Shown: positions 33,959 to 42,167, numbered from the stretch's first letter. The stretch: 50,892 bases of DNA from Candidatus Gastranaerophilales bacterium (GCA_944322685.1 CALUPP010000008.1:1-50892), one strand, 5' to 3'. The notes: generated from the letters alone by a model not told the origin. A program made the numbers and translations.

Positions 33959-35542
33959 TTATGCCATTTGCAAAAGTTCGTAAGTTTCCTGATATTTCCT
34001 AATATGAGCAATATAAAGGTTTTTGTCCGGCGTTGCTGTGCCTTTGACGATTTCTCTGCGTTTTCCATTCCAAAGATACATCAGTGCGTCGCTGTCAGAC
34101 ACGCCGTTTGCCTGCATTTTGCTCTTTAACCCCGGGAGTTCGTTTTTGTACATGCTCCTTAGAACAATCATTGTCGCAATAGCTGATTTTTCCGGGTCGT
34201 CGAGGTTGTTTTCCTTTATTCCGTATTCTTTTAACAGGTCGAGTGTTTCTTTGTCCGTGTAGTTTCCGAGTTTCATTTGGGTAAGGCCCCTTGAGTTTGT
34301 GCTGTCATCGCCTTTTGCCCATTTTACAAGCGAAACACCCCAGTTTGCGGCTTCTTTCAGCTTGTATTTTTTACTTTCGCCAAATTTTGTTTCTCTTTCC
34401 GCAATACCGAATGCCAGTTCCGCCATCATGTTGTATTCATCGTTCGTAAGACCCAATTTGCCCATTAATTCTTCTTTTTTACTCTCAAGTGTCTGCGCAA
34501 ATTCCTTTGCTGTGTCGTTGCTGTCCTCAGGCAGGTTGAATTTTATCGGTCTGTATGCCGTAGCTCGCGTGGAGGTCATAACTTGTCCGTCAAATTCCTT
34601 TTGTGCGAGGCAAAGTTTGCCGTCTTTTACGGTCATATAGTTGTTTTCTTCTTCGGGGAGCACGTAAACTTTTGCGCCTTTGCCTTTTATGTATTTTTCA
34701 AGCTCGTTGAAATCGTTTTCGGTTAAATTTACGCAACCGTTGGAATATCTATTGTCTGCGGTTGTTCCGTTGTAGTGTTTTTGGTATCTGCCTTGAAGCG
34801 CAAGCGGAATCTGATGAATTGCAACCCCTGTTTCGCCTTTTTCGGTTGTCATTTCGTAGATATTGTCTTTGTAGTATTTTGCATAGTCATCATGGCCCGA
34901 ACCTTTGTATTTAATTGTGTAAATACCGGCTGAAGTCATTTTTCGGTCTTTTTTCAAATACGCGTCGCCCTTTTGTGCGCCCAAGCCCGCGTCAAATGTC
35001 TTTAAAAGCTTGCCGTCAGCCGAATATACCTGCAATGTAGCGCTTTTCTTGTCTACAATTACGTAATTTTCAGGCGCATTGTCTGCATTCATCTTGTGAT
35101 ATTCGATTACTTTTTCCTTGTCTGTCGGCAGCTTGTTTATTTCTTCGTATTCTTTTTGGAATTCCTGCCATGGCCTGTAAGTTGCTTCTTCTGTGGCTTT
35201 TTTGTTCGGTTTGTAAACATAAACATTTTCATTACCGGCGTCGTTGGCTGTTTCACGGGTTGCCGAGTTGGAAGCGTTTTTGGAGAGTTTTAGTCCCATC
35301 GCCTCCATGATTTCTTCTTGTTCGCTTTGGCTGAATTTGAGCACATCTCTTTCAAAAACGCTCAGCCCGTCTTCGCCGCGGCCTTTGCGCATATTTTTCA
35401 GAACTTCAATGGTTTTCATCCATTCTTTGGCCGTGATTTTTCCGCCGGAAAGCTCAAATTTATTTTCTTTTGCCCAGCTTGCGAGTGCCTGGGTTATACC
35501 TTGATCTTTTTGTATTACTAGTGAAAAACCTGATATACTCAT
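33959..35542 (-). CDS. L,D-transpeptidase (YkuD) fused to a lysozyme-like C-terminal domain, no Sec signal
   Basis: I start at the ATG at 35542, with AGAGG five nt upstream; the GTG at 35548 adds two residues. Residues about 158-300 are a YkuD L,D-transpeptidase with H243 and the catalytic SNGC-V-N cysteine C270, which cross-links peptidoglycan meso-DAP residues. Residues about 365-527 look like a lysozyme or lytic-transglycosylase fold. Its ERETKFG puts E384 at the catalytic position, and GLTQ at 419-422 mirrors the GLMQ motif of that family. No Sec signal peptide is present; the N-terminal 100 residues are helical and polar. Export by a non-Sec route is possible. A tandem terminator array lies upstream of its promoter. 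Confidence 0.85.
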   Translation of the reverse strand: MSISGFSLVIQKDQGITQALASWAKENKFELSGGKITAKEWMKTIEVLKNMRKGRGEDGLSVFERDVLKFSQSEQEEIMEAMGLKLSKNASNSATRETANDAGNENVYVYKPNKKATEEATYRPWQEFQKEYEEINKLPTDKEKVIEYHKMNADNAPENYVIVDKKSATLQVYSADGKLLKTFDAGLGAQKGDAYLKKDRKMTSAGIYTIKYKGSGHDDYAKYYKDNIYEMTTEKGETGVAIHQIPLALQGRYQKHYNGTTADNRYSNGCVNLTENDFNELEKYIKGKGAKVYVLPEEENNYMTVKDGKLCLAQKEFDGQVMTSTRATAYRPIKFNLPEDSNDTAKEFAQTLESKKEELMGKLGLTNDEYNMMAELAFGIAERETKFGESKKYKLKEAANWGVSLVKWAKGDDSTNSRGLTQMKLGNYTDKETLDLLKEYGIKENNLDDPEKSAIATMIVLRSMYKNELPGLKSKMQANGVSDSDALMYLWNGKRREIVKGTATPDKNLYIAHIRKYQETYELLQMA

Positions 35543-35626
35543 ATACACCTCTTGGATTTATATATATAAAGTATATATTAAGGGATTTATTTACTTATTT
35601 TTTATTAAATTTTACATTTCTTAATA

Positions 35627-35664
35627 AAAAACGACCCGCCTTTTTATCGGCGGATCGTTTTTTG
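35627..35664. terminator. Hairpin, probable second terminator after ftn
   Basis: AAAACGACCCGCC (35629-35641) pairs with GGCGGATCGTTTT (35649-35661) with one mismatch, with T-rich flanks on both strands. It is bidirectional in form. Confidence 0.6.
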
Positions 35665-35700
35665 TAAAAATAAATAAAAAAAGCCCGCTAAAAGCAGGCT
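35663..35700 (-). terminator. Rho-independent terminator of ftn
   Basis: On the minus strand AGCCTGC and GCGGGCT (plus 35682-35688 and 35694-35700) form a 7-bp stem with a G-T pair around a TTTTA loop, then a T7-plus tract. It is followed by a second hairpin at 35627-35664. Confidence 0.8.
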
Positions 35701-35717
35701 TTTTATCGCAAATTGTT

Positions 35718-36227
35718 TTATCCGATAACAGGAGCAGTGAAAGTTCTTGCTCCGAGTTCCGCATCGAGCAGCAAAAGCGCATTTGTGTCGTTTCCAGCCA
35801 TTTTCAGCTTGTCCACGATAGTTTTTGCGGTTGCTTCTTCTTCAACCTGCTCTTTTATGTACCAGTTGATGAATTGCATTGCCGCACGGTCTTTTTGTGA
35901 TTCAGCCACGTCAGCGAGTTTGTTAATCAAAGACGTAACGTGCTGTTCATGCGCCAAAACAGCCTCAAAAACCTCAAGCGGTGAGTTCCAGGTGCATTCA
36001 GGTTTGTTGATTTGTTCAAGAACGATATGTCCGTCCCTTGAATTGAGGTAATCGTACATTCCCATTGCGTGCGCGATTTCTTCTTGCACCTGAATTTTCA
36101 TCCAGTTTGCAAATCCGGTCAGGCTTTGTTCTTCAAAATACGCATTCATCGAAAGATAAAGGTAAGCAGAGTAGAGTTCTGCGTTGATTTGGTCGTTAAA
36201 GGCCTTGTTCATTGTTTCGTTAATCAT
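35718..36227 (-). CDS. ftn: Ferritin
   Basis: An iron-storage ferritin of 169 residues when started at the ATG at 36227, with GGAG upstream. The conserved four-helix bundle has the ferroxidase-type residues in NAELYSAYLYLSMNAYFEEQSL, and QVQEEIAHAMGMYDYL. It overlaps the end of the desulfoferrodoxin gene by 8 nt and is followed by two terminators. Iron sequestration next to superoxide reductase is a common anaerobe pairing, limiting Fenton chemistry. Confidence 0.93.
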   Translation of the reverse strand: MINETMNKAFNDQINAELYSAYLYLSMNAYFEEQSLTGFANWMKIQVQEEIAHAMGMYDYLNSRDGHIVLEQINKPECTWNSPLEVFEAVLAHEQHVTSLINKLADVAESQKDRAAMQFINWYIKEQVEEEATAKTIVDKLKMAGNDTNALLLLDAELGARTFTAPVIG

Positions 36228-36612
36228 TTTTCTTACTCCATAATCCATGTATATTACACAATTCTCTTGCCTTTATTTTATCACCTGAAAAATTAAATTC
36301 AGCAAGCGGTTCTTCGTTCGGATGTAAAAATTTTCGCTGGATTTCGTTTCCATCCTCGGAAATTACCTCAATGAACTCAATATAATGCTCAGCAATCATG
36401 GGATGCTGTTGTGAACCTACTTTTATGCGTGTTTTCCCTGATTCTGTTTTTTCTATTACGGGAACATGTTTTTCAAGGGTCGCATCCTGCGTATTTTCGC
36501 TGTAAAGGTGCATTGGTTCCCCACAGCAAACCAAAACGCCCTCTCCGGCATGCAAAACTTCCACAATATTTCCGCAAATGTTGCATTTATAAATTTCTAG
36601 TTTTTCTGTCAT
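36220..36612 (-). CDS. dfx: Desulfoferrodoxin (superoxide reductase)
   Basis: Reduces superoxide to peroxide without releasing oxygen. The N-terminal desulforedoxin-type site has C10, C13, C29 and C30. The catalytic non-haem iron site is in EKHVPVIE, the QHPMIAEHYIEFIE block and CNIHGLW near the C-terminus, which supply the four His and one Cys ligands. At 130 residues it is a two-iron class enzyme. It ends inside the start of ftn (8-nt overlap), so the two are translationally coupled. It suggests an anaerobe that meets oxygen now and then. Confidence 0.95.
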   Translation of the reverse strand: MTEKLEIYKCNICGNIVEVLHAGEGVLVCCGEPMHLYSENTQDATLEKHVPVIEKTESGKTRIKVGSQQHPMIAEHYIEFIEVISEDGNEIQRKFLHPNEEPLAEFNFSGDKIKARELCNIHGLWSKKND

Positions 36613-36743
36613 TTTTTTCTCCGATTTTTCTGATTAGCATATTATGAGTGCAATCATATAAATTTGCATTGGTCTTAAAGGTATATTTTTGTCATGATAT
36701 GTGCTATATTTTGTTTGTTACAGATAATAATTTCGGAGTTTAT

Positions 36744-37352
36744 ATGAGCAAATATTTAAAAATTTCAATAATTGTATTGGTTTTGTTGATTTTGGCCGGT
36801 ACGGGCATGCTTTATCTTAATCAAAAACATAAAAAGCCCCCGCAAAAGTGCGATGTGATTTTTTCGCCCGAATGTCAGGATTATCTGTTCAAAGTGACCA
36901 AAGACGGGAATTATGAAGAAGCTATTTCTATTCAAAAACGCAGAATTGATGAAAATCTCGCAATTTTGAAGCGAAATGAGCGAAAAATAAAAGATAAAAG
37001 CTGGCTGGAGCTTTCTTTTTCCGACGCCGAGAAAAAATTTAAGGAGCTTGGCGGAGCTGTCTTCAAAAACGAAAAAAATGCAAAATTTGATAAAAATGGA
37101 GCCCCGATTTTTGAGCCGTTTGAAAAGGACTATTATTTGTTAAAATATAACAGCATTACAATTAGAGATATTGTCCTTGATACGATGATAATCTCCACCA
37201 TGCAGCGCCGCGAGCTTAAAGCCTATGATGAAGCAAAAGAAACGCTTGAAAAAGGCAAGAAAATTCTTCAAGAAAACATGTATGCGGAAAATGCTGATGA
37301 ATATTTGAAAATGCTTGACAGAAACATAAAAAAGGCTGAAGAAAAAAGATAA
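36744..37352 (+). CDS. Membrane-anchored hypothetical protein, 202 aa
   Basis: I start at the ATG at 36744, with GGAG 5 nt before it, rather than the longer in-frame opening at 36648. One N-terminal membrane helix (about residues 4-24, LKISIIVLVLLILAGTGMLYL) anchors a helical, Lys/Glu-rich domain. Two short repeats of an EEAI...IL/EETL type occur near residues 60 and 172, like isolated TPR helices. A CDVIFSPEC pair of cysteines follows the membrane helix, so a disulfide or lipid link outside the membrane is possible. It precedes the flagellar operon by 340 bp. No family is recognised. Confidence 0.7.
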   Translation: MSKYLKISIIVLVLLILAGTGMLYLNQKHKKPPQKCDVIFSPECQDYLFKVTKDGNYEEAISIQKRRIDENLAILKRNERKIKDKSWLELSFSDAEKKFKELGGAVFKNEKNAKFDKNGAPIFEPFEKDYYLLKYNSITIRDIVLDTMIISTMQRRELKAYDEAKETLEKGKKILQENMYAENADEYLKMLDRNIKKAEEKR

Positions 37353-37693
37353 ATTTTCGTAATAAGTTAATTTTGCAGTGATTTTTGCGCTTTTAAATTC
37401 GTTTCTGCAATATTCTAAGGTATTTTGAAAATTTGCTCAGTAATTCTTACATATACGTAATGTCTCCGCATTGCGCAAAACAAAAAATGCCAAATTTTCA
37501 CATTGTAACAATAAAGTGCGGCTTTCTTGATTCTATTCAATAATATCATTCATTTTCTTTAAAATTTATTTCAAATCTCCTCCTGTTGGATGAAATTCGC
37601 TTGGGTTTTTGAATATTTTGACTTTTTTGCCGTAATCATTAATGAATAACTATGTGAAGGTGTGTCCGAAAGACATAGAAACAGAGGTAAAAA
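37353..37693. other. Gene-free 341-bp region upstream of the flagellar operon
   Basis: AT-rich, no ORF of note. CTATGT and ACATAG (near 37651 and 37673) can pair just before the AGAGG of the first FlgF/G-family gene. A weak TTGACT (near 37617) with no clear -10 is the only promoter-like feature. No sigma-28 boxes were seen here. Confidence 0.6.
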
Positions 37694-38392
37694 ATGAAAC
37701 TTCGCGGCGGTATTAACTTTTTTGAAAACGGCCTGACAACTAACGTCAGGGCTATGCACCTGCAATCTGAAATGCTCGGAATTATCAACGGAAACATAAA
37801 CGGTTTCGACAAAGTCGGCTACCAGCGAAAAGATGTGGTTGTTTCCTCTTTTGCCGAGTATATTGGAGCCCATGCGCTCTCAACAGCTGTTGATGACGAG
37901 GTCGGGCGTATTGCAACAACCCAAAATCCTTTGGATTTGGCGCTCGGAGCAAAGGGATATTTCCAATATTCCGGAATAGACGGGGTAAAACTCACCCGCG
38001 ACGGCCGTTTTAAGCTTGATAAGGACGGATATTTGCTGACGCTCGAAAATGCCAATGTTCTGGCAAACGACGGCACAAAAATAAGATTTCCGGTAATTCC
38101 CGAAAAACTTGAAGATATAAAAATCACTAGAAACGGTGATATACAGGTTTTGAACAGAGAAACAGGCCATCTTGACCATGTTGCGACGCTTTCCGTTGTT
38201 ACGGATAAGGGGCTTGCCGTTCTGGAGCCTAACGTAAAACAGGGTTACAACGAATATTCAAACGTTTCGATGAATACGGAAATTTTGCAGATTATTCCGA
38301 TAAAAAGAAACTTTGAAGCGAACAGACAGATGTTTATTCTTCAAAATAACAACCTTTCCAAGGCGATAAATGCGCTGGGAAGCAGCTCATAG
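37694..38392 (+). CDS. Flagellar basal-body rod protein (FlgF/FlgG family), copy 1
   Basis: A 232-residue rod protein. The N-terminal helix (FFENGLTTNVRAMHLQSEM) continues with NINGFDKVGYQRK, where the family has NNANT-x-GYK. The PLDLALGAKGYFQ motif and TRDGRFKLDKDGYLLT are typical FlgF/FlgG landmarks, and the C-terminal NTEILQIIPIKRNFEANRQM is the paired helix. AGAGG precedes the ATG. It opens the operon and is followed by a second family member after 11 nt. Which of the two is FlgF and which FlgG cannot be told from sequence alone. It would be exported by the flagellar type III system. Confidence 0.9.
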   Translation: MKLRGGINFFENGLTTNVRAMHLQSEMLGIINGNINGFDKVGYQRKDVVVSSFAEYIGAHALSTAVDDEVGRIATTQNPLDLALGAKGYFQYSGIDGVKLTRDGRFKLDKDGYLLTLENANVLANDGTKIRFPVIPEKLEDIKITRNGDIQVLNRETGHLDHVATLSVVTDKGLAVLEPNVKQGYNEYSNVSMNTEILQIIPIKRNFEANRQMFILQNNNLSKAINALGSSS

Positions 38393-38403
38393 TGAGGTGA
38401 ATT

Positions 38404-39117
38404 ATGTATAATTTACAAGGTTTAATCAGACGCGGCATAAATAATACAAACGTTCAGTTTGAAAGGCTCGCATATATCTCAAATAACATCGGAAACCTCA
38501 ATACAACCGCATATAAAGACGTGCGTTTTGAACAAACTCTTGATGAAAACGGATATCTTGACGGTGCTGTCCGCTATGACTACAAAGTTGGCGCAACTAT
38601 GCGGACAAAACGACTTCTTGACATTGCTTTGACCGGGCCGGGGTTCATTCCCGTCACATCGCCCAATGGTGACGTAAAATATACGCGCGACGGCTCATTT
38701 AAGGTCGACAAAGAGGGATATCTTGTCACAAATGACGGCTATTTGGTCGGCGACGGCATCAAAATCCCCGCAAATTACTCAAATCTCAGGATAAAAAAGG
38801 ACGGAACCGTTGTTTTGTTCAACGAGGGCAAAGAACATGACACAATCATCGGCAAAATCCCCGTTGTTCAGTTCCAAAACCCCGAAGGTCTCAAGGCTGA
38901 TGAATACAACAAGGTCATCGCAACCGATGAATCAGGCCAGCCAATGCTTATCAAAGACCATAACTACATTGCTCAGGCTCATCTTGAACGCTCAAACTCG
39001 GATTACATCAATAACGTCAACGAAGTCCTCAGGCTGAACGCTTCTATGATTGCGAGCACCAGGTTGATTAAAGTTGTCGATGAAATGTACCAAAAAGCAA
39101 TAAATCTAACGCAATAA
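38404..39117 (+). CDS. Flagellar basal-body rod protein (FlgF/FlgG family), copy 2
   Basis: A 237-residue relative of the gene upstream. The N-terminus MYNLQGLIRRGINNTNVQF continues with NNIGNLNTTAYK, closer to the FlgG pattern than copy 1. LLDIALTGPGFIPV and TRDGSFKVDKEGYLVT match the family core. The tail SNSDYINNVNEVLRLNASMI matches the FlgG C-terminal helix. It overlaps no gene but follows copy 1 by 11 nt with GAGGTGA before its ATG. Its better N-terminus makes it the likelier distal-rod FlgG. Confidence 0.9.
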   Translation: MYNLQGLIRRGINNTNVQFERLAYISNNIGNLNTTAYKDVRFEQTLDENGYLDGAVRYDYKVGATMRTKRLLDIALTGPGFIPVTSPNGDVKYTRDGSFKVDKEGYLVTNDGYLVGDGIKIPANYSNLRIKKDGTVVLFNEGKEHDTIIGKIPVVQFQNPEGLKADEYNKVIATDESGQPMLIKDHNYIAQAHLERSNSDYINNVNEVLRLNASMIASTRLIKVVDEMYQKAINLTQ

Positions 39118-39238
39118 TCGCCTGATTTTTGAATTTGTTGTGAAATTTCAAGCAAAATCGGCCAACATTTCGGTAAAACAGTTGATTTTATGCAAATAAT
39201 AATTAAATAAAATAATAAATAGAAGTAAGGACAGAAAA

Positions 39239-39583
39239 ATGTACACACCAAAAGACCCAATGGTAAAAGTGAATTTGATGCTGGATTTGGTATCCCAGCG
39301 TTCTCGTGCGTTGAGTATGAACCTTGCGAACGTCGATACTCCTGACTATGTAAGAAAGGATATCAGCTTTGACCAGTATCTCGGCACAATGAACAACCCT
39401 TTGGAAACCGAATTGTCAATAAAACTCGGCCCCTCCGGCCTTATTGATGAGCAGGATGTCGGGGTTGACCCTGTGTATGAGCTGGAAGAAATGCAAAAAA
39501 TGTCAATTATGTATTCTGTTGCGTCTCGCCGCATGTCTAACATAATTACATTAATGAAAACAGTAGCAAACGTCGGTAAATAA
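39239..39583 (+). CDS. flgB: Flagellar basal-body rod protein FlgB
   Basis: A 114-residue proximal rod protein. SMNLANVDTPDYVRKDISF is the FlgB N-terminal signature, and the C-terminal helix EEMQKMSIMYSVASRRMSNI is also typical. It is 121 nt downstream of copy 2, so an internal promoter is possible. TAAGGA precedes the ATG. flgC follows after 17 nt. Confidence 0.95.
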   Translation: MYTPKDPMVKVNLMLDLVSQRSRALSMNLANVDTPDYVRKDISFDQYLGTMNNPLETELSIKLGPSGLIDEQDVGVDPVYELEEMQKMSIMYSVASRRMSNIITLMKTVANVGK

Positions 39584-39600
39584 TCTGACGGAGGTGTAAA

Positions 39601-40044
39601 ATGAGTCTTCTTGAAACAATGACAATCGGGCAAAAAAGCGTAACTGTCCACGGACAGCGTATAAAGGTGCATGCAAAAAACATTGCAAACCTCGATACCC
39701 CGAATTACGTGAGAAAAATCCCTGTTTTGAACGCAACGGACGATATGTCTTTTCACGGGCTGTTGAACACTATGAAAGAAGATGTTTTCGGCACCGGTGC
39801 TTTGCCGTTTGTGCAGGGCGGAGTCAGATTTACGGGTATTGTTGAAGATCCGACCCTCGGAGAACGCCTTTACCGCCCGGGGCACCCGGATGCGGACGCA
39901 AACGGCTATATCCGCGCTTCAAACGTGAACCCTATGGTCGATATTGCCGATGCAAACATTGCTCAGCGTGCTTATGAGGCAAACCTCGCTGTTATTACAA
40001 TCGCAAAAAGCATGGCGTTAAAAGCTGTTGAAATAGGAAGATAA
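39601..40044 (+). CDS. flgC: Flagellar basal-body rod protein FlgC
   Basis: A 147-residue rod protein with KNIANLDTPNYVRKIPVL at the start and the PGHPDADANGYIRASNVN motif, which is diagnostic for FlgC, in the last third. GGAGGTG precedes the ATG. It is co-transcribed with flgB and the lytic transglycosylase that follows after 6 nt. It links FlgB and FlgF/G in the rod. Confidence 0.95.
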   Translation: MSLLETMTIGQKSVTVHGQRIKVHAKNIANLDTPNYVRKIPVLNATDDMSFHGLLNTMKEDVFGTGALPFVQGGVRFTGIVEDPTLGERLYRPGHPDADANGYIRASNVNPMVDIADANIAQRAYEANLAVITIAKSMALKAVEIGR

Positions 40045-40050
40045 TAATAG

Positions 40051-40701
40051 ATGTTTTCACCAACTATTCAAGGATACATAAACGAAGGCGGCAAAGAAGC
40101 GGCAATAAAAAGAGCTAAACAGCTCCAGGCGCATGCACTCAGCCTCGAAAAAGAGTTAAATCCGGAAAAAACCGCAGAAAAACCCTCTTTTTCGGAAATG
40201 CTGAAAGCCAGCAGGGGCGGAATTTCCGCATTTCGTCTGCAAAACGACAAAAAAACTACGCCCGCTGCTTCAGTTTCGGCTTCTAGCAGCACAAATTCGA
40301 TTTCTGTGGGAAAAAATCCCTCGCGCGTGCAGCTTTTGAACATGATTTCAAAAATCAGCAAAAAATACGGCGTTGATGAAAAACTCGTCCAAGCTGTGAT
40401 TAAACAGGAATCAGGTTTTAACCCGAAAGCTGTTTCGCATTGCGGAGCTCAGGGGCTTATGCAGCTTATGCCCGCGACAGCAAAAGGCTTGGGCGTAAAA
40501 GACCCGATGAACCCCGTGCAAAACGTTGACGGCGGTGTAAGGCACCTTAAAGGCTTGCTTGCGCGATATAACGGAAATTTGATTCTTGCGCTTGCCGCTT
40601 ACAACGCCGGCGGCGGCAATGTTGACAAATACGGCGGTGTTCCGCCCTTTAAAGAAACCCAAAACTACGTGAGAAACATTCTTGCGAACTATTTGGGCTA
40701 A
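40051..40701 (+). CDS. Lytic transglycosylase, no Sec signal (FlgJ-like role)
   Basis: Residues about 95-216 are a soluble-lytic-transglycosylase domain with catalytic E120 in KQESGFNPKA, GLMQLMPATA at 135-144, and AAYNAGGGNVDKY near the end. It cleaves glycan strands in peptidoglycan. The 90 residues before it are polar and look unfolded, and there is no Sec signal. Its place between flgC and fliE suggests that it is exported by the flagellar apparatus and opens the wall for the rod, as FlgJ or SltF do in other phyla. AGGAAG lies upstream of the ATG. Confidence 0.93.
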   Translation: MFSPTIQGYINEGGKEAAIKRAKQLQAHALSLEKELNPEKTAEKPSFSEMLKASRGGISAFRLQNDKKTTPAASVSASSSTNSISVGKNPSRVQLLNMISKISKKYGVDEKLVQAVIKQESGFNPKAVSHCGAQGLMQLMPATAKGLGVKDPMNPVQNVDGGVRHLKGLLARYNGNLILALAAYNAGGGNVDKYGGVPPFKETQNYVRNILANYLG

Positions 40702-40703
40702 AA

Positions 40704-40827
40704 ATGCCCCTCACCAAGCCTCTTTTTGCCGGATGCAAGGGGAAATAAATAACCCAAAAGGTGAGTGCATAAGCAAAAAACAACTCATTCTCGTGAAAAA
40801 CGGGTATCTCAGGCGAAAGCCGGGCTT
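40704..40827 (+). promoter_or_regulatory. Structured intergenic RNA candidate upstream of fliE
   Basis: ATGC plus CTCACC (40704-40715) can pair with GGTGAG plus GCAT (40760-40770). Inside it, CTTTTTGC and GCAAGGGG can form a second stem. Downstream are AAGC/GCTT (40771-40774 and 40824-40827), CTCGT/ACGGG (40790-40794 and 40800-40804) and GGC-GAAA-GCC (40812-40821). The pairings make a compact multi-helix fold of about 125 nt in the gap between the transglycosylase gene and fliE. I match it to no known class. Confidence 0.45.
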
Positions 40828-40848
40828 ACAACCAAAGAAGGTGATTAA

Positions 40849-41196
40849 ATGATTGAAAGAAAATTCGCTCCTAACGTAAATCTTTTTGAAAGAATGCAGC
40901 CAACAAAGCTGAATACCGGAATAAGTTACGACATGAGCCCCATGAGGCTGAATCGTGTTGAAAAGCTTGAAACAAATGACTTTAAATCGGTATTTTCGGG
41001 GCTTATTGAAAATTTTAACCACGAGCTCAACGCTCCCGACCAGCTTTTGAAAGACGCAATGCAAGAAAACAGCAATGTCGACATCCATGACGTCATGACC
41101 GCTATGTCAAAGGCTGAAATCGGCGTTACTGTTGCAACAAACCTTACAACGAAAATCATCACAGCTTATGATAAAATTATGCAGATTCAGCTGTAA
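40849..41196 (+). CDS. fliE: Flagellar hook-basal body complex protein FliE
   Basis: A 115-residue rod-MS ring junction protein. The C-terminus DIHDVMTAMSKAEIGVTVAT and TTKIITAYDKIMQIQL matches the FliE DVH...NK...AY...IMRM pattern. GAAGGTG precedes the ATG. It closes the flagellar block; fliF is not in the window. A 147-bp structured gap separates it from the gene upstream. Confidence 0.93.
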   Translation: MIERKFAPNVNLFERMQPTKLNTGISYDMSPMRLNRVEKLETNDFKSVFSGLIENFNHELNAPDQLLKDAMQENSNVDIHDVMTAMSKAEIGVTVATNLTTKIITAYDKIMQIQL

Positions 41197-41214
41197 TCTG
41201 CTAAGGAGTTATTT

Positions 41215-41595
41215 ATGAAAAAATTTGTTGCTCTGGCAGCTTTTATTCTATTTTTGAGCGGAAATTCGGCATTTTCCGTTCAATATTACTGCGAAGCCTC
41301 GGGTTTTGTCGGTACTTATACCCCGGGCGGCCGCGGTTGCGAACAATGGAAAAGCACATGGGGCGAAAACAGCGAAAAATACAAAAATTGCATTCTTGCC
41401 GATAAAAAAGCGGAACAGGCGTTCAGATCCGGAAAATGCGAGCGAATTGTCGCAAAAAGGTACACCAAAAACGGAAAATCCTGCTTCGGGTATTACACAA
41501 AGAAAAGCGGTAAGTTTATTTCCGAATCCTGCTCGCAAAATAAATCACAGGGTTCAAAACAAACCCTGAAATGGCTTGAACAAACTTTCAAATAA
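41215..41595 (+). CDS. Small secreted Cys-containing protein, 126 aa
   Basis: Residues 1-20 form a signal peptide ending SAFS. The mature part of about 105 residues is basic, Lys/Gly/Tyr-rich and has six cysteines, so two or three disulfides are likely. No known fold is recognised; the overall look is of a small secreted lysine-rich protein. AAGGAG lies 7 nt before the ATG, and the gene follows fliE by 18 nt, so it may share its transcript. A role in the envelope near the flagellum is possible from position only. Confidence 0.75.
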   Translation: MKKFVALAAFILFLSGNSAFSVQYYCEASGFVGTYTPGGRGCEQWKSTWGENSEKYKNCILADKKAEQAFRSGKCERIVAKRYTKNGKSCFGYYTKKSGKFISESCSQNKSQGSKQTLKWLEQTFK

Positions 41596-41603
41596 CCGAA
41601 AAA

Positions 41604-42167
41604 TCAATATCTTTTGCTCTTTTTGAGCATTGAATTTATGTAGCTCTGCACCCCGGGCGTGATTATCAAATCCGGCTCAAGATAACAAAATTCCTGAAGC
41701 TTAGAGAGGCCGGCTTCTGTTTTTCCCTGTTCAATCTGTATCAATCCGACCATAATCGCCGACATCGGGTTTTTTGTGTCTTTTGCATAGTGTTTTAGCT
41801 TGAGCGGGAGGATTTTTTGGCGTTTGTAGGTCAAAACCAGATCCTGATAATACGAAAAATTCTGCGGGCTGAGCTTTACTGCGCGTTCAAGAACATCCTG
41901 AGCGAGCGCAGGATAGCCGATTTTCATATAAACATTGGCAAGATTTGAATAATAAACCGCTGTGGCCTGCGTATCCGGGTTTGTGAGAATTGCAATTTGA
42001 AATTCCTTTATTGCTGCCGCATAATATCTGTCCGCAACGTAAATTAGTCCCAGATTGTTGTGATAGTTCGCATTTCTTTCGGCTTCTATCGTAAATCTGT
42101 ACGAAAAAGCCGGACTCCCGAGAACCAGAACAAGAAAAATTATCAAAAAACTTTTTAATTTTTTCAT
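41604..42167 (-). CDS. Secreted TPR protein, 187 aa
   Basis: Residues 1-22 are a signal peptide (KKLKSFLIIFLVLVLGSPAF). The rest has three TPR repeats, AYHNNL-type NYHNNLGLIYVADRYYAAAI, YYSNLANVYMKIGYPALAQD and a third, weaker unit. Its ATG overlaps the stop of the metallo-hydrolase gene by 4 nt (42164-42167), so they are co-translated. It is in the same style as the TPR gene at 33347. The partner is unknown. Confidence 0.88.
   Translation of the reverse strand: MKKLKSFLIIFLVLVLGSPAFSYRFTIEAERNANYHNNLGLIYVADRYYAAAIKEFQIAILTNPDTQATAVYYSNLANVYMKIGYPALAQDVLERAVKLSPQNFSYYQDLVLTYKRQKILPLKLKHYAKDTKNPMSAIMVGLIQIEQGKTEAGLSKLQEFCYLEPDLIITPGVQSYINSMLKKSKRY

Noticed and set aside
37353-37693. A sigma-28 or sigma-54 promoter before the flagellar rod operon.
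   Set aside because: A GCCGTAAT string is present but no TAAA box at the right distance; no TGGCAC-N5-TTGC was found.
40704-40848. A c-di-GMP or glycine riboswitch before fliE.
   Set aside because: CTCAGGC-GAAA-like text resembles parts of those classes, but the other conserved parts are missing.
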